A stretch of 64,000 bases of DNA from Saururus chinensis. Taxonomy: Eukaryota > Streptophyta > Magnoliopsida > Piperales > Saururaceae. Shown one piece after another: positions 1 through 11,503 of this stretch. Where the stretch lies: contig CP141148.1 in the NCBI GenBank assembly GCA_035235625.1, forward strand, positions 32,861,057 to 32,925,056, given 5' to 3'. The position numbers were made by a program, and so were the translations under genes. Position 1 is the stretch's first letter. Each line of letters opens with the position of its first letter. The notes beneath the pieces are model-generated. The model saw only the letters and a list, made by a program, of their open reading frames with translations. It had not been told where the DNA came from and did not search any database.

Positions 1-518
1 TTGCCAATTTTTGTGAGCATCATAAGAGAACCCAGAAAGCAGGCAGTACCTCCTTTGTACAAGAACCAGCAAGGAAGAAATTTCATGCCAAATTCTAAAG
101 TACCTCGTAACTGAGAAAATTTCTCAAGTGATTTAGTAAGAAGCCAAGATAGTGCATTAATAAGGAAAAAAAAACAGGAAGCATTGACACATTTCTTGCT
201 GCTATAGAAAAGACTATTAAGTAAACTTAGAAAAAATAGAACTCAAACTGCACAGCAATCACCTTCAGAAAGCTTTCAAACCAGAGTCTTCATTTGTACA
301 TTTATTTTATGTTATAAAATTAAATCTCTATCAGCTCCTGATGGCAGCCTATCTTCTTAAAAATTGCTACCTTCCTATCACAATTGATTTAATAAGAAAA
401 TAAGGCCAATACAGAAGAGATTTCTAAATTGATAAACTCCTGATATGATGCAATACGTATGTCTCAACACTTATCTACTATAGTTCACAATATCTGAGAT
501 ATATCTCGGATTAGATCT

Positions 519-585
519 TAAATATATCTCCGACAGATGTATCTCAAATATATCTCCCACAGATGTATCTCAAATATCTCTCAGA
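519..585. repeat. 26-bp minisatellite in an intron
   Basis: About two and a half units with a 26-bp period, recognised by the repeated motif CAGATGTATCTC at 534 and 560. It lies in the intron downstream of the last visible exon of the minus-strand gene at 626-1677. No function is implied. Confidence 0.6.
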
Positions 586-625
586 TAGTCATTGATGTAA
601 CAAATAAAATACTCTTCTTTCTTAC

Positions 626-1677
626 ATTATGCAGCTCTAACTTGGACGCTGTAAGGATGAAGGCCAAAGTGGCACCACCAAAGACAACTGTGGTAGCTAT
701 AGCAAATGCCTTCCCAACTGCAAGCCAAAGCTACATAATAAAGTTAGCACCATGTACGATTATGTATTATTTCATAAAAAATAAGCTCAGTAAAAAGATT
801 CTAACTTGAAGGATTATACATATTATAAGAACTGTACAAATTTTGCTATTTGCATATTCTGCCTACAAGTATTCCTAATCCAAAATTATATGATACTGTT
901 AGTAGTCCTACCACGTTTACACAAGCCAAACCAACACAACCAACTTTCACCATCAACAATCCATCGCACATGATTTACCAATATAAAATTTATAGAAATC
1001 AGATTAACATAGTATATTTACATAAACAGAAATTTTATAATTACTTTGGGAGAGCCCCTCAGCTGCAGCTTTCAACTTTTCAGAATTAACTAGGGGATGC
1101 CTATCACGGCGTAGATCATTTGCTGTAGAATGTAAAATCGAGTACTCTGTTGAAGGTAACTCCCACCTGAAAATTTTGTTGAAAGAAATAAACTGAAATC
1201 CCGTAAAATGAATCTACAAAATGCTAAAATTTCAGAGCAATTGATTGCAAAGGTAAAAAGCAAAATCGCATTATCAAGCAATTTGCATTCTCCTAAAAGG
1301 AGAAAAAAATGTAAAGCACGATTTTAACTGCACAAATTAATATGCACAAGGAGATATTAAAAAATCATTCAAAGAGAATTTCAACATTCCAATAAGAAAG
1401 TGCCAAACCTTTTCGGGCCGAAGGTGACATGGGGCAAAGAAACGAAGACCCGGAGCGGGTTATTGGCCTCTGCCGATGCAGAGGGAGCGGAATGGGGCGA
1501 AATGGGGAGGACCCATTTGGAGGAGGTAGAGAGGGATGAGTCGGCGGGCGGCGTAAAGACAGCGGATGGCAGGGAGTGGCGGAGGACCTCCGGGAGGACG
1601 TCGGCAGTGGCCTCCTCGCGCTGCGGGAATGGCTGACGCTTGGAGGACGGAGGCGGGAATTTCTGGGCCAGCGACAA
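626..1677 (-). CDS. Small plant membrane protein of unknown function, 5' part (gene continues past the left edge)
   Basis: Three minus-strand exons join in one frame: about 1677-1409, 1166-1045 and 717-626. Borders are AG|gtttgg, ttttcag|G, AAA|gtaatt, cttgcag|TT and AAT|gtaaga. The first exon reads a Pro/Ser-rich stretch ending LPHVTFGPKR. The second reads WELPSTEYSILHSTANDLRR and on to KLKAAAEGLSQ. The third reads IGKAFAIATTVVFGGATLAF and on to SKLELHN, a single hydrophobic segment that looks like a membrane helix. I believe this belongs to a conserved plant family without known function; that is recall, not a search. Later exons should lie left of position 1. Oddity: the first exon has no in-frame ATG. 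Its frame opens with TTG at 1675-1677, just after an in-frame stop, so the true start is either a mutated ATG, a non-AUG codon or an unseen upstream exon. Exons 2 and 3 are well supported; the N-terminus is not. Confidence 0.7.
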
Positions 1678-1739
1678 GAAGAAGAGAAGAAAATGGTCTT
1701 ACCTGGTTCACGAAAGCAGCTCAGACAGGAGGTAGCGGC

Positions 1740-2005
1740 CGGGCACACTATTTGCATAAGGGCTGCGCCGGGCGAGCTGCAGAGCACCGGGATGGAAATC
1801 GTCGGCCGAAGAGACAACGATTTGCAGAAGGGCCGTGCCGGGCGAGCTGCAGAGGACCGTGATAGAAATCGGCGGCCAAAGAAGCGAGATTTCCAGAAAT
1901 GCTGCTCCGGGCGAGCTGCAAAGGACTGGGATGGAAATCGGCGACAGAAGAGGCAGAAGGAAATCGGTGGCCGAAGAGCGGGATGGAACCGGGCGAGCTG
2001 CGAGG
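1740..2005. repeat. GC-rich tandem repeat upstream of the first gene
   Basis: The motif CGGGCGAGCTGC recurs at about 1769, 1839, 1908 and 1990, giving a unit near 70 bp in 3 to 4 diverged copies. The stretch 1400-2080 is far richer in GC and CpG than its surroundings, like a promoter CpG island at the 5' end of the minus-strand gene. It keeps long open frames on both strands, which I read as a by-product of base composition. Confidence 0.7.
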
Positions 2006-2086
2006 GGGAGGGAGACGATATGCGGAATGGAAAGAGGGGAAACAGTGGCAAGGCGAATCATTTCTGAGGGGGGCGAGGGGTAATGA

Positions 2087-2199
2087 CCGGAAATACGCGA
2101 TAACGCGTGTTTCCGGTTTTACGCGTTTTTACGGAATCGACCGAATCTCCTCACGAGGAGATTCACGATTCAGGACGGAATCACGACTGAATCGTGAAT
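2087..2199. repeat. Three consecutive stem-loops
   Basis: First: a 13-bp stem, 2087-2099 with 2104-2116, one T.G wobble and a 4-nt loop. Second: a perfect 9-bp stem, 2143-2151 with 2156-2164. Third: a perfect 13-bp stem, 2161-2173 with 2187-2199. The second and third overlap by four bases, so they would be alternative folds. Variants of GGAATCG recur through about 2290. This is most likely a MITE remnant beside the GC-rich 5' region of the first gene. Confidence 0.55.
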
Positions 2200-5100
2200 T
2201 TTTATTTCCGTTATGATTCACTATCCAAACAAGATTTTAACGATTCTGTGCTGAATTGTAATGGAATCGTCGGAATTTTTTCACGATTCCGTACCCAAAC
2301 GAGTCCTAAGTATACTGTCCACTTCTAAGCTTTGGGTAGTGGAATATAGCATCAAGACTTTTTAGCTAAAATGGTAGAGTTCTTAGGGCTATTCTTAAAA
2401 GGGATTAGCCATTCTGTATTTCACACGGTTGCATTTAAAAATTATGATTTTTAATCCACACTAAGATCCTGTATTTGAACTGAAATTTTAAGAATGCACA
2501 GGTAGAGAGGGTTGGAAGGGAGGAAGCTAAGAGGACTCCGTTGGGGTCCCCAAGATCCGGCAAACTCCAGCGGCAGTCCAGTAGCTATTGCGGTAGTAAA
2601 AGCTTCAACATTGTACTGCTAAAAAAACACCCCTCAACAGTGTCTAGGAGCTTTCGTTATTCAAACTAGCTAGTGTATGATCCACATTCCACAGCCTCAA
2701 TCCCATGAGTACTTGTACTGATCAATTGATCCTGGCAATCCTGAGCCTGCAACATAAGAAGACACCATGTTTTCTTGCAAAGGACACAGCCCCCATCTCC
2801 ACGGGTACACTGCATCGCACCCAGTGATTAGAATATGCCTAGCACTTCACGACAATTTGGATAATTGCACTGTCAAAGCGATAGCAACGAGCACCAAAAG
2901 ACTGTGGAGCTGCAAGAAGCGAACATGTAGATACTTCCAGAATATCTATTTCAGAGAAACCACGTAAACATTAAGAGTAATGTTACATTCACATCAGGTT
3001 TTGTACGTGGAAAACCTGCATCATTTAGAAACTATTGATTAGTGGGGTTTAGAAAAATAGGCCCTACTAATCAATGGTATTAACAATGAAGTAGAATTTT
3101 CGCGTATCAATCATCATCCCACAAAAGTATTTTTCAAACATAAATCAGAACTCATAAAACTTCCATCAACAAAATGACAATCTCACTTTCACCCACGAGT
3201 TCTCACCTAAATGATAATCATACCGAATTAATGTTTTTAGAATAATGCTAAAATGACGTAAAGTGTTATAAGTAACGTCTCAGCACCATCGATTAGTGAG
3301 GACCAAAAATGCGCCCCAATAATCAAGGGTATTTGAATGATGAGATTGGTGTACAACGTACAAACTTTCACGTCAGTAAAGCATTTTTTCATGTTTTTAA
3401 TATGTAATGTTCTGTCCTATAACAAAACTGAATCTCTTAATTAGAACTTTCTATGGCACTAAGCAGTTAGAGACTGTAATAGTTATCTCAATTCTAAAAT
3501 TGCCCACTATTTTGTTTGCTACAAAATCCATTACTTCTACTGTGGAACTATATTTGATGCTGGAAAGCTACAAATTATCACCATGATTTTTTCCGGTTCT
3601 TCTGATAACTGGTTTTGATTAATTTTTCTAGGTAATGAAAAAAGCTATTCAGTACTTAGACACGTCGGTTGCAACTACCCTGGTAACAGGGTGATGTTAT
3701 GGATTTTAGAATGAGTGTCGACTGGTTGATGTTATTAAGGGCTCGTTTACCGCTGGTCCTTCGGTTTATCCCAAAGTTAGGGCCAAATATAGAAGCTGGA
3801 ACTAGTGCAAAACATAGACAAACACAAAAAGGGCTATATTTATGATGGATGGTCTCGAATCCGCAGCTGGGATGCGTTCTGCAAAATCTTGATAAGAAAA
3901 TAGTAAGAGAAGGAAGAAGGTAGTGGCGGTACGTAGTTAGACTTGAGATATCATACATTTGACAGAGTTGATGAAGAGATAATCATGTAATTTGACGATT
4001 ATTCCACGCACCATAACGATGAAGTAACAAGAGGTCAGGTGAAGGAGCAATAAACAGTCTGATCAAAGATAATAATAACAATTTGCAAATATGCAAGCGA
4101 GTAAGCTCTCGATTCTAATTCATCACAAAGTAGAGAGCTTAGTCAGAAAATAAGGTTGTTTGATGGGGCACAAACTCCACAAACAAGAACTAAAAGGAAA
4201 TTACATATTTTCAAAGCATCGCGTGTAGGGTATTATCATAATGTATAAAGCAAGTTGAGTGATAATAAAATTTTTTAGTTTTGGCCTATTTTACCCATAT
4301 TTTAACACTTTCTTATTTTACCAATTTTTCTATAATGCCCTTCAATATTTTAGTAAACCTCTCTCTATATATTTTTTAAATGGTTGTCACATGCCAGCAT
4401 AATATTGGTTAATAACACGATATAAGCCCTACTTTTTAAGTTATATTAGTTTTAACTTTGTAAGGTTATATTTTATAGTCTGCATTCTTAGTATTGTCGA
4501 AAATCCCTTGACAATCTTTGTCTAATGAGATTTCATATGAATTTATTTTCTTGAATTTTTTTAGGGTCCCACATGTATAATATGCTTCTTGATAAGTTTT
4601 TTTCCCTATATTATACATTTTCAAATTCGGGCATTTTAGACACTGTTGGAAAACTCCTAACGGACTATCAAATGAGACCTGCCACCACACCAATCCTAAA
4701 TATGAATGGTTCATTCCATGGGTGAAGTCCTTTGGTACTATAGTCCTCACTAGCCCATAACCAAATATTAAGCATGTGAGATTTGGATTTGTAGTTGCCT
4801 ATTAAGAGTGCATTTTGGTTAATATAGTGCTTATGATTATGTGCATATAATTTATGATCATTATAATTATGAAAGCATGTATTACAACTCTATATCATGC
4901 AAGGGAATATGCATACTTTATCCCTAATTTATTTAAATGTTTTCATACAAATTAAATTTATATGTGCATACACATAATGCATGTGCATTCTTACTAGTAA
5001 AGAGTAAAATGATAAAGATAAGATATTAAAATTTCTATAATATCTCTTTAAAATACAAGTCTCTAGAGTTAAAACTACCAAAACTTGAAACTCATTAATG

Positions 5101-5214
5101 GAGGATCCAATGTTTTAGATGATTGATATAATGGAGTTCAAATCTTCCCAACTCAGTCTTTACTCTTTCCCCTTGTTCTCCTTTCCCTTCAAGCTCCAAT
5201 CTTGATATGATTTT
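2200..5214. other. Intergenic, no gene recognised
   Basis: AT-rich sequence with many stops in all frames. The open frames at 2767-2967, 3656-3958 and 4466-4750 show no recognisable motif, no splice context and no repeat structure. I see nothing that supports a gene here. Confidence 0.6.
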
Positions 5215-5502
5215 AGATAAGTGCTATTTAGACCCCAATGAACTCCTCCCAAAACTTTAAAATTCTAACAATATTTTTTTGTTTACTCCCCTTACCCCGC
5301 CTACCCCAAGAACTTTACCCTCTCACTACTTCCCTCTTCTTTGGTGATAGCAACGACATCGGCATACCAATATTACCCTCTTTAGCTTAGTTGTATTTCT
5401 TGTTCTCTGCATCCCCCCTACCCTCCCCCATCACATGCTTAGGTTTTTGGTTGGGGAGAAAGAGAAGTCCCCCTCCCCCACTTTACCATGCATGGTCATA
5501 AC

Positions 5503-6466
5503 TGTCGAGTGGCTGGCCGGAGGAAGTGTGGCGGTCATGAGCCCTTGGGGGTGGCGCACCAATCAAAAATTAAATCTTTAGACACTAATCTACACAAACA
5601 TACATATAATCGTTAATCAATAAGCAATATACTATCGAACGTAGAGCATGTACAAGTTAAAATCAAATTAAGGAACCACAACGTACTAACCTTGGGCTGA
5701 TCAGACCCTAGCACGCCATCAAAACCTTCACGCCACCAATCGGATGCAATTGATCTCAACAGAATAAAGAAGAGAAGGGGATTTACCTTTGTATGTGTTG
5801 ATCACTCTACCACCTTATTCTTGGGTGAAGATTTCAGCAAGGAAGACACCTTGAAGCCTCACCTTCACATCCCAAACAGTGAGGAGAGTCTTCTCCTTCA
5901 ATTGACTTGCTAGTAGATTTGCACACCAAACACCAAGGGAGACCGCACCAAAGAGAAGGGGGTAGATGGATTGGGAGACGAGAGGTGGGGGGCGGACTAC
6001 TTAGGGCACTCCTCTCCCCCTTCTTTCCCTTTTATACCCTCTCTTAAACTTCTCTTGATGGGCTCTTAATTTGGGCTTCTTCAGTTGGGCTTTTTTTTTA
6101 CTGAATCTTCCTGTTTAATTAGAGGGTCATAGACAACGGGAGCGGGCTCTGTCTCTCAAAGCCTGCGGGGGCCTAGACCCCCTGCACTAAGCCCGTGACA
6201 GGGTTGACCGCTCGCTAACTATGGGTCCGACCATCGACACATAATTCATGTGTCTTGGCCCCACAACGTGTTAATGCACATCCTAGTTACATGCCTAGTG
6301 TGCATGTGTGACGAATGCGGGTCCCAATCAAATTAGTGTCACGATGGCTCACCTGGGGTCAGCGCGACCGCCCTCACCATCCTTGGACCCCTTGGCCTAT
6401 ACCAGTTCACCTGAACCACGATTAATGTGGACCAAAATGGGCCCGAGCTCATACCCTGGTCCAACA
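5503..6466 (-). mobile_element. Solo LTR with perfect 5-bp target duplication
   Basis: A 964-bp unit begins TGTCGAGTGG and ends GGTCCAACA, so it has TG...CA ends. It is bordered by identical ATAAC copies at 5498-5502 and 6467-6471. On the minus strand it reads TGTTGGACCAGGG at its start, with TATAAAA at 6036-6030 in the expected promoter position. No internal domain or partner LTR is present, so it is a solo LTR left by recombination between the LTRs of a complete element. The family is not determined. Confidence 0.85.
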
Positions 6467-6532
6467 ATAACACCATAACAGCTATGTATAAAAAAACCAC
6501 CATGATAGCCAGTTACTAGCCACCATGGTCGC

Positions 6533-7353
6533 TGTCACAGGAGTGAAGCTTTGCCCAGTGTTCTCACATGTGATGGCCTAGTTGTGGTCCGCAACCAACA
6601 ACCACTCTTTTCCCTTCCCACTTGTATGCGCAAGGGAAAACACAAGTAAAAGGCATAACACAACACAAGTCCGTCCTGGTGCAAGGGTCTCCGCCCAAGC
6701 TATATTTCAGTACGTCGAAATACAATGGCAGGGAGAGGGCAAAGGCTAATCCACCAAGTCTGAATTCTCTCTCTCAGCAACCTGGTTTGTTGTGCATGAA
6801 CAAAACTATCACCAACCAGCCATGGCTGCCCTTGCTCTCCCCCTTAAATAGACTTAGCTTGAATTGGTCGGTCCTTATGCTACTAGGAGTTACAAAACCT
6901 ACCCATACAAGAGTTCTCACCCTGACCAACTCTTAGCTCAACAAGCAGTCTGCCCCCAGCCTAAATCAGGAAACCAAGTGGAGTCTATCTTTAGCTAGAA
7001 GTCCAGTGCCATGCTGCCTCTAAGAGTACTATCCATCCAGGGAACTCACTGGCTCAACTCCTACTTGATCTAGGAGTGCAGTAATCCTACATACGTGAAT
7101 CCTGTCCTCCTTAGAAGTCCATCCCTAAGTCCAAGTAGTGCCTAGCTTCGCTGCTAAAGTCTTGCCCGTGCAAGGACTCCTCCTCAGCCTGCTTCGCAAG
7201 GCGAGTAGTCCATCCGGAACACCTCCCGCGTTGCTCTAGCATCCGTTCATGCCCAAGGGGTTGCCTAGGCTGTTTGTCGCCCAAGCAAACTTGGTTGTCT
7301 CTGCCAAGTAAGGGGGTAGCCGCTTCGATCAGCCAAGGCTTAGGGACTCCACT
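6533..7353 (-). repeat. 3' LTR of the gag-only element
   Basis: It begins TGTCACAGGAGTG on the plus strand and ends near GGGACTCCA at about 7353, next to a pyrimidine run that is the minus-strand polypurine tract. The reverse complement of CTTAAATA at 6843-6850 is a TATA-like box in the minus orientation. The exact inner end is uncertain by a few bases because the two LTRs diverge after about 7321. Confidence 0.8.
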
Positions 7354-7433
7354 CCCCTCCTTCCTTCGAATCCTCAATGACCTGAAGCTGCCCCCTCAAG
7401 CGGGGACTCCAACAACCAAACACATCCTATTAA

Positions 7434-8323
7434 CTACAAAGGACTCATCCGTGTTAGCTCCTCATGATCGGATTCCTCATTCTCCTCTTCAGCGACAAGT
7501 GAATTTATCCCTTCCCATTTTGGACAGACTTTGGCACGATGTGGCCCATCACATATGAAACAACCACCACCTCTATTCAGCCGGCCAGACTGCTCGTTGC
7601 CCTTGACTTTGCCACCGTTTCCACCCTTGCTGCCCTCCTTGTTGGATGACTTCACTTCCCCATTCTTCTTCGTTGGCTCAGCAGGAGTCTGTTTGAGGTC
7701 CGCCAAGCTATCAGACGCTGCAATCGCTGTGGCAAGGTCCTCCACTTCCCTCCTTCTTAGCTTGTTTTGAGCCCACATTTGCAAGCCCACCATGAAGTAG
7801 AACAACTTTTCATCCTCCCTCATGTTTGTCATGCCCAAAATCAGTGACTGAAACTCCTTAACGTAGTCCTAAATTGCCCCTGTATGCCTCTCGAGCCATC
7901 CAAGACACGTTTTTGGGAAGGAATTGCGCCTCCAACTCCCTCTTGAACATATCCCACGTCCCTATCTTTGGCCGACCTGCAGTTTCATCATCCTCCAACT
8001 GCGTCTGCCACCACAACTTTGCATCCCCTTCAAGGTACATCACTGCCACAATAACCTTCTCCCCCTCTTGGGTATGGACCAACGTGAAGTAGCTTTCCAT
8101 ATCCCAAAGAAAGTTTCCAATCTCCTTGGCGCCTTGCATCCCTGCATATGCCTTTGGTTCAAGCACCTTTGCCTTCTTTTCAACCTGCTAAGATAAAGTC
8201 TCGCCCCCATCTCGAGATGGAGTGTTGAGGACTGCCCGCTTCAACACGCCACTTCATCAGCTAGCTCGCTAACCTTCATTGCCGCTGCCTCCTCTACCTT
8301 TTGCACTCACTGCCTGAGATAGT
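7434..8323 (-). pseudogene. Retrotransposon gag, C-terminal two thirds, broken
   Basis: On the minus strand the gag (Retrotrans_gag, PF03732) domain reads AKLWWQTQLEDDETAGRPKI, then FKRELEAQFLPKNVSWMARE. It is followed by EDEKLFYFMVGLQMWAQNKL and a zinc knuckle CFICDGPHRAKVC (CX2CX3HX4C). Upstream are VLNTPSRDGGETLS and a Q-rich to basic segment. It is inactive: an in-frame TAG replaces a Gln codon near 8190, another stop precedes DYVKEF, and one-base shifts occur near 7880 and 8248. The protein packages element RNA in virus-like particles in this family. Its N-terminal third is at 16770-17019, across the inner insertion. Confidence 0.85.
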
Positions 8324-9434
8324 CCATATGTAAGATCTCTGATCTTCAACCGGTTTTTGTTTCACTTTAATTATCAGTTATCGTAAGGTTAACACGTTTT
8401 CTGATTTATTCGGTGGTTTCAAAGATAGATGGTGTTTCTCATGGTTTTAATCAAAATCAACTTTACAGATAATAGTTTTAAGTGATTTTGAATCAAATGT
8501 GAATTTTTGGGATTTTTTTGAATTTTTACTATTTTTCCGAAAATCAGGTTTGGCGGGACCCCCTGTGGGCCCCACCGTTGAAATTTGGATTTTTGTTTCA
8601 AATGAACCCAGACATCAACTTAAGCCTATACAAAAATTTTCAGAATTTTTTCAGATTTAATTAGTACTCAAATTTGTAAAATACCCATTTTTAACCCAAA
8701 ATTCTACTTACACCCCATTATTTTAGTTAGTGCAAACCCAAACCCTACTATAAAAGGCTAGACCTGAGCTATTTCTATTTTGAAAATAGGCTGAGAAAGG
8801 AGAGGTCAAGCCTAATCCCCAATTAGGCCCAGATTAGAAGGTGTTTAAGGTAAGTCTTTTTAATTGAGCACCAAAACCTAGCTTTTCTCTTAATCTCTCT
8901 AGATCTACCATTTTTCCTTTGTTTTGATTCATTTTTAAACATCAAAACCTACTTATTTGCATCTTTACTTCAAACCCTAGCTCTCAAAATCCAATTTTTA
9001 TGTTCAACAAGCCCTAGATCTAAGTTTTTGATTAGGGTTTTCTTTGTTAAATCGGTTTTAATAGAGTTTAATTCAAACTCTTTGTCTTTGTAAGGTTTTC
9101 AAGAAGGGTGACCATCAAATCCAAGCCTAATCAAGGGATAAGGTAATGGACTTTCGAAATTTCAGTCTTCCTATGGTAAAACTCTTGATTTTGTGGTTTA
9201 TTTTGAATGGTTTTACTTGATTTAAGACTTTAATAGCATGATTAGTAAATGATAATCTTTAATCCCAATTTCATAGGGTTTTATCTTGTTATGATGTGGA
9301 TTAGCATTCTGGAAGTTATGGTGGACTTTTAATGGCATTTAGGTTGTTAGATGGTAATTTTGAGTTTTATCAATGGAGTTTCGGTTTGAAAATGCGAAAG
9401 GAAGAAGAAGATCGAATCTGCCTTGTTGGCATTT

Positions 9435-9525
9435 GAACGGCCTTGCAGGGCGTTCGAACGTCAACACTGTAATTTTGGCACATATCCTGTTTAGCCGATC
9501 GAACGGCCTGGAGGGCGTTCGAACG
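9435..9525. repeat. Duplicated module with palindrome CGTTCGAACG
   Basis: GAACGGCC plus a short spacer plus GGGCGTTCGAACG occurs at 9435-9460 and again at 9501-9525. Each ends in the perfect 10-bp palindrome CGTTCGAACG (9451-9460, 9516-9525) and is followed by a similar CACTG context. It lies about 700 bp after the TATA box of the inner element, so it may be part of a transcribed leader. Its function is unknown. Confidence 0.6.
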
Positions 9526-10605
9526 ACCACACTGCAGAAATTCACAATTTTATGTATGTTGCTTATTTTGACATATCTACTTCAAAATATCATTTTTATG
9601 TTTATGTGGAGTATTTTGATCTATAATAAGCTACTTAAAGAGTATTCTATTGATGTTAGAAGTTGTGGTATATATATTTAGAGTTATGTGGAATGGCTTG
9701 TTTTTTGTTATATGATGTTGAAATTACCATCTTGAAGTTATGAATGGTTGATTCTCTATGGTTAGGTGTATTTTCAGTAGAGCTACAGTATACTAATGGG
9801 CTGATATGTCATGTTAAGATGTGGTTAATTGATGTGTGAATGTTAGTGTTATGTCTTGACTCAAGTATGAAGTGAATGATCTTATATGTGGTTAGCTCAT
9901 GGTTAAGCTTTGATTTGAGTTACGATTTTAATTATTCTTCTCCTATGATTTCCGCTGGAATTCATGATTAGATGTTAATGCTCATGTGTAGTTCAATGGT
10001 GAGTGAATTACAAGCATATAGATATGCATTGAGTGAAGTGCTTCTACTATGTGCACACACACATGTGGGGTTTAATAATGATGATGAGGTTTGCTATTAT
10101 GATTATGAATGATGCATGAAGGGCTGATGAGAGCACCTATAATGAATTAGAATTCATGTATGCTTTGCCCACGTATGTACCATGTTGCATGCATCATGAA
10201 AATGTATTTCCAATTGAGGTTTTATCGTTGGTTAATCGGAATTGATCAGTTGTGTGGAACAGCCGAAGAGAAACCATTAGACACTTGCGGTATAGGACGC
10301 ATTATGTCGATGGATAGCTCTAAGGTTCATTATGCTAGTGCTTAGTTAAATTTGCTTCTATGGCGTCACGAATACTCATGGTATGGGACGTGAGGACTAG
10401 AGTCGACATAGAAGTATCTTTACATGCACACTTCGAGGTGGGTTGAGTCTAGTTAAGTGGATGCAAATGTATTTCCAATTGAGGCTTTATTGAGATTAAT
10501 CGAATTTGATCGATTTGATGCAACGTGGTGAAATTGCGTGCCAGTTTAATCGGTCGTGGCTTAATCGAAACTTGATTGGTTCGAAAGGACATGTTTTCAA
10601 TTTGA

Positions 10606-11096
10606 GTTCCTGTGTGGAACATTGCGGGTTGAGTCTAGAGAAATGGAATTATGTGGGGACAAGTTGTGTACTTGTCTTGCAGATTGAGATTGATATTATT
10701 AGTGTCATCTAGACCCTGAGAATCCAGTGTGGTATGCCGTATTCACCCGCTACCACGTGTTCTAGGGTTCTCTGTGTGGGAACTCGGGCTCTCCCCTCCG
10801 CAAGAGATGTCCTTGGGCAATCACCCCTGCTCTAGATTCTCTGTGTGAGAATGAGACATCCTTGGCCAGGATCGTCTAGGGCGAGCAGCTTTAAGGATTG
10901 ACAACCCCGACTCTTTTTCATTTCCTGTGTGGAAATTTGACCATGTTATCGCCATCGTGGCCTTGACCGTGTTCTTGCCTGTGTGGCAATGCTTGTGTTT
11001 ACTCCTTGATGGAGGCATTCACCATTTGTATTGATGCATGTCTATTATGAATGCTATGCATGATTGTGTATCATGTGGTTGACACGTTTGTCGTGT
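10606..11096. repeat. Cluster of mini-hairpins sharing a TGTGT loop
   Basis: Seven hairpins have the loop TGTGT and stems of 5 to 7 bp. They lie at 10606-10620 (GTTCC/GGAAC), 10658-10676 (GACAAGT/ACTTGTC), 10767-10783 (GTTCTC/GGGAAC, one wobble) and 10836-10852 (ATTCTC/GAGAAT). Three more are at 10920-10936 (ATTTCC/GGAAAT), 10975-10989 (TTGCC/GGCAA) and 11059-11075 (CATGAT/ATCATG). An eighth at 11082-11096 has loop TTTGT and stem ACACG/CGTGT. The stems differ but stay paired. They lie in non-coding DNA of the inner element, just before a 56-bp tandem array. Confidence 0.75.
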
Positions 11097-11105
11097 AGGG
11101 TTAAT

Positions 11106-11503
11106 GTGGTTTATATGATGTTATGCATGATGGGATATGTATGTTAGAGGTACATTTTATGCAGGTTGATATGATGTGAGGCATGGTTGGATATGTATGC
11201 TAGATATACATTTCATGCAGGTTGATATGATGTAATGCATGATTGGATATGTATGTTAGAGATACATTTCATGCAGGTTGATATGATATGATGCATAGTT
11301 GGATATGTATGCTAGAGATACATTTCATGCAGGTTGATATGATGTGATGCATGATTGGATATGTACGTTAGAGATACATTTCATGCAGGTTTATTTTATG
11401 TGATGCATGGTTGGATATGTATGTTAGAGATACATTTCATGCAGGTTTATTTTATGTGATGCATGGTTGGATATGTATGTTAGAGATACATTTCATGCAG
11501 GTT
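11106..11503. repeat. 56-bp tandem array, about 7 units
   Basis: The marker GCAGGTT or its equivalent recurs at 11161, 11217, 11273, 11329, 11385, 11441 and 11497, an exact 56-bp period. Units contain GGATATGTATGTTAGAGATA and TTTCATGCAG. Two adjacent units share TTTATTTTATGTGATG, suggesting recent local duplication. Non-coding, inside the inner element. Confidence 0.9.

Noticed and set aside
1365-2067. Several overlapping open frames on both strands (up to 228 codons)
   Set aside because: They coincide with a GC-rich tandem repeat that lacks stops for compositional reasons. Only the piece 1409-1677 has splice and frame continuity with further exons.
10117-10320. Hammerhead ribozyme (CTGATGAG followed later by GAAAC)
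   Set aside because: The spacing and the three helices of a hammerhead are not present, so retrozyme origin is not supported.
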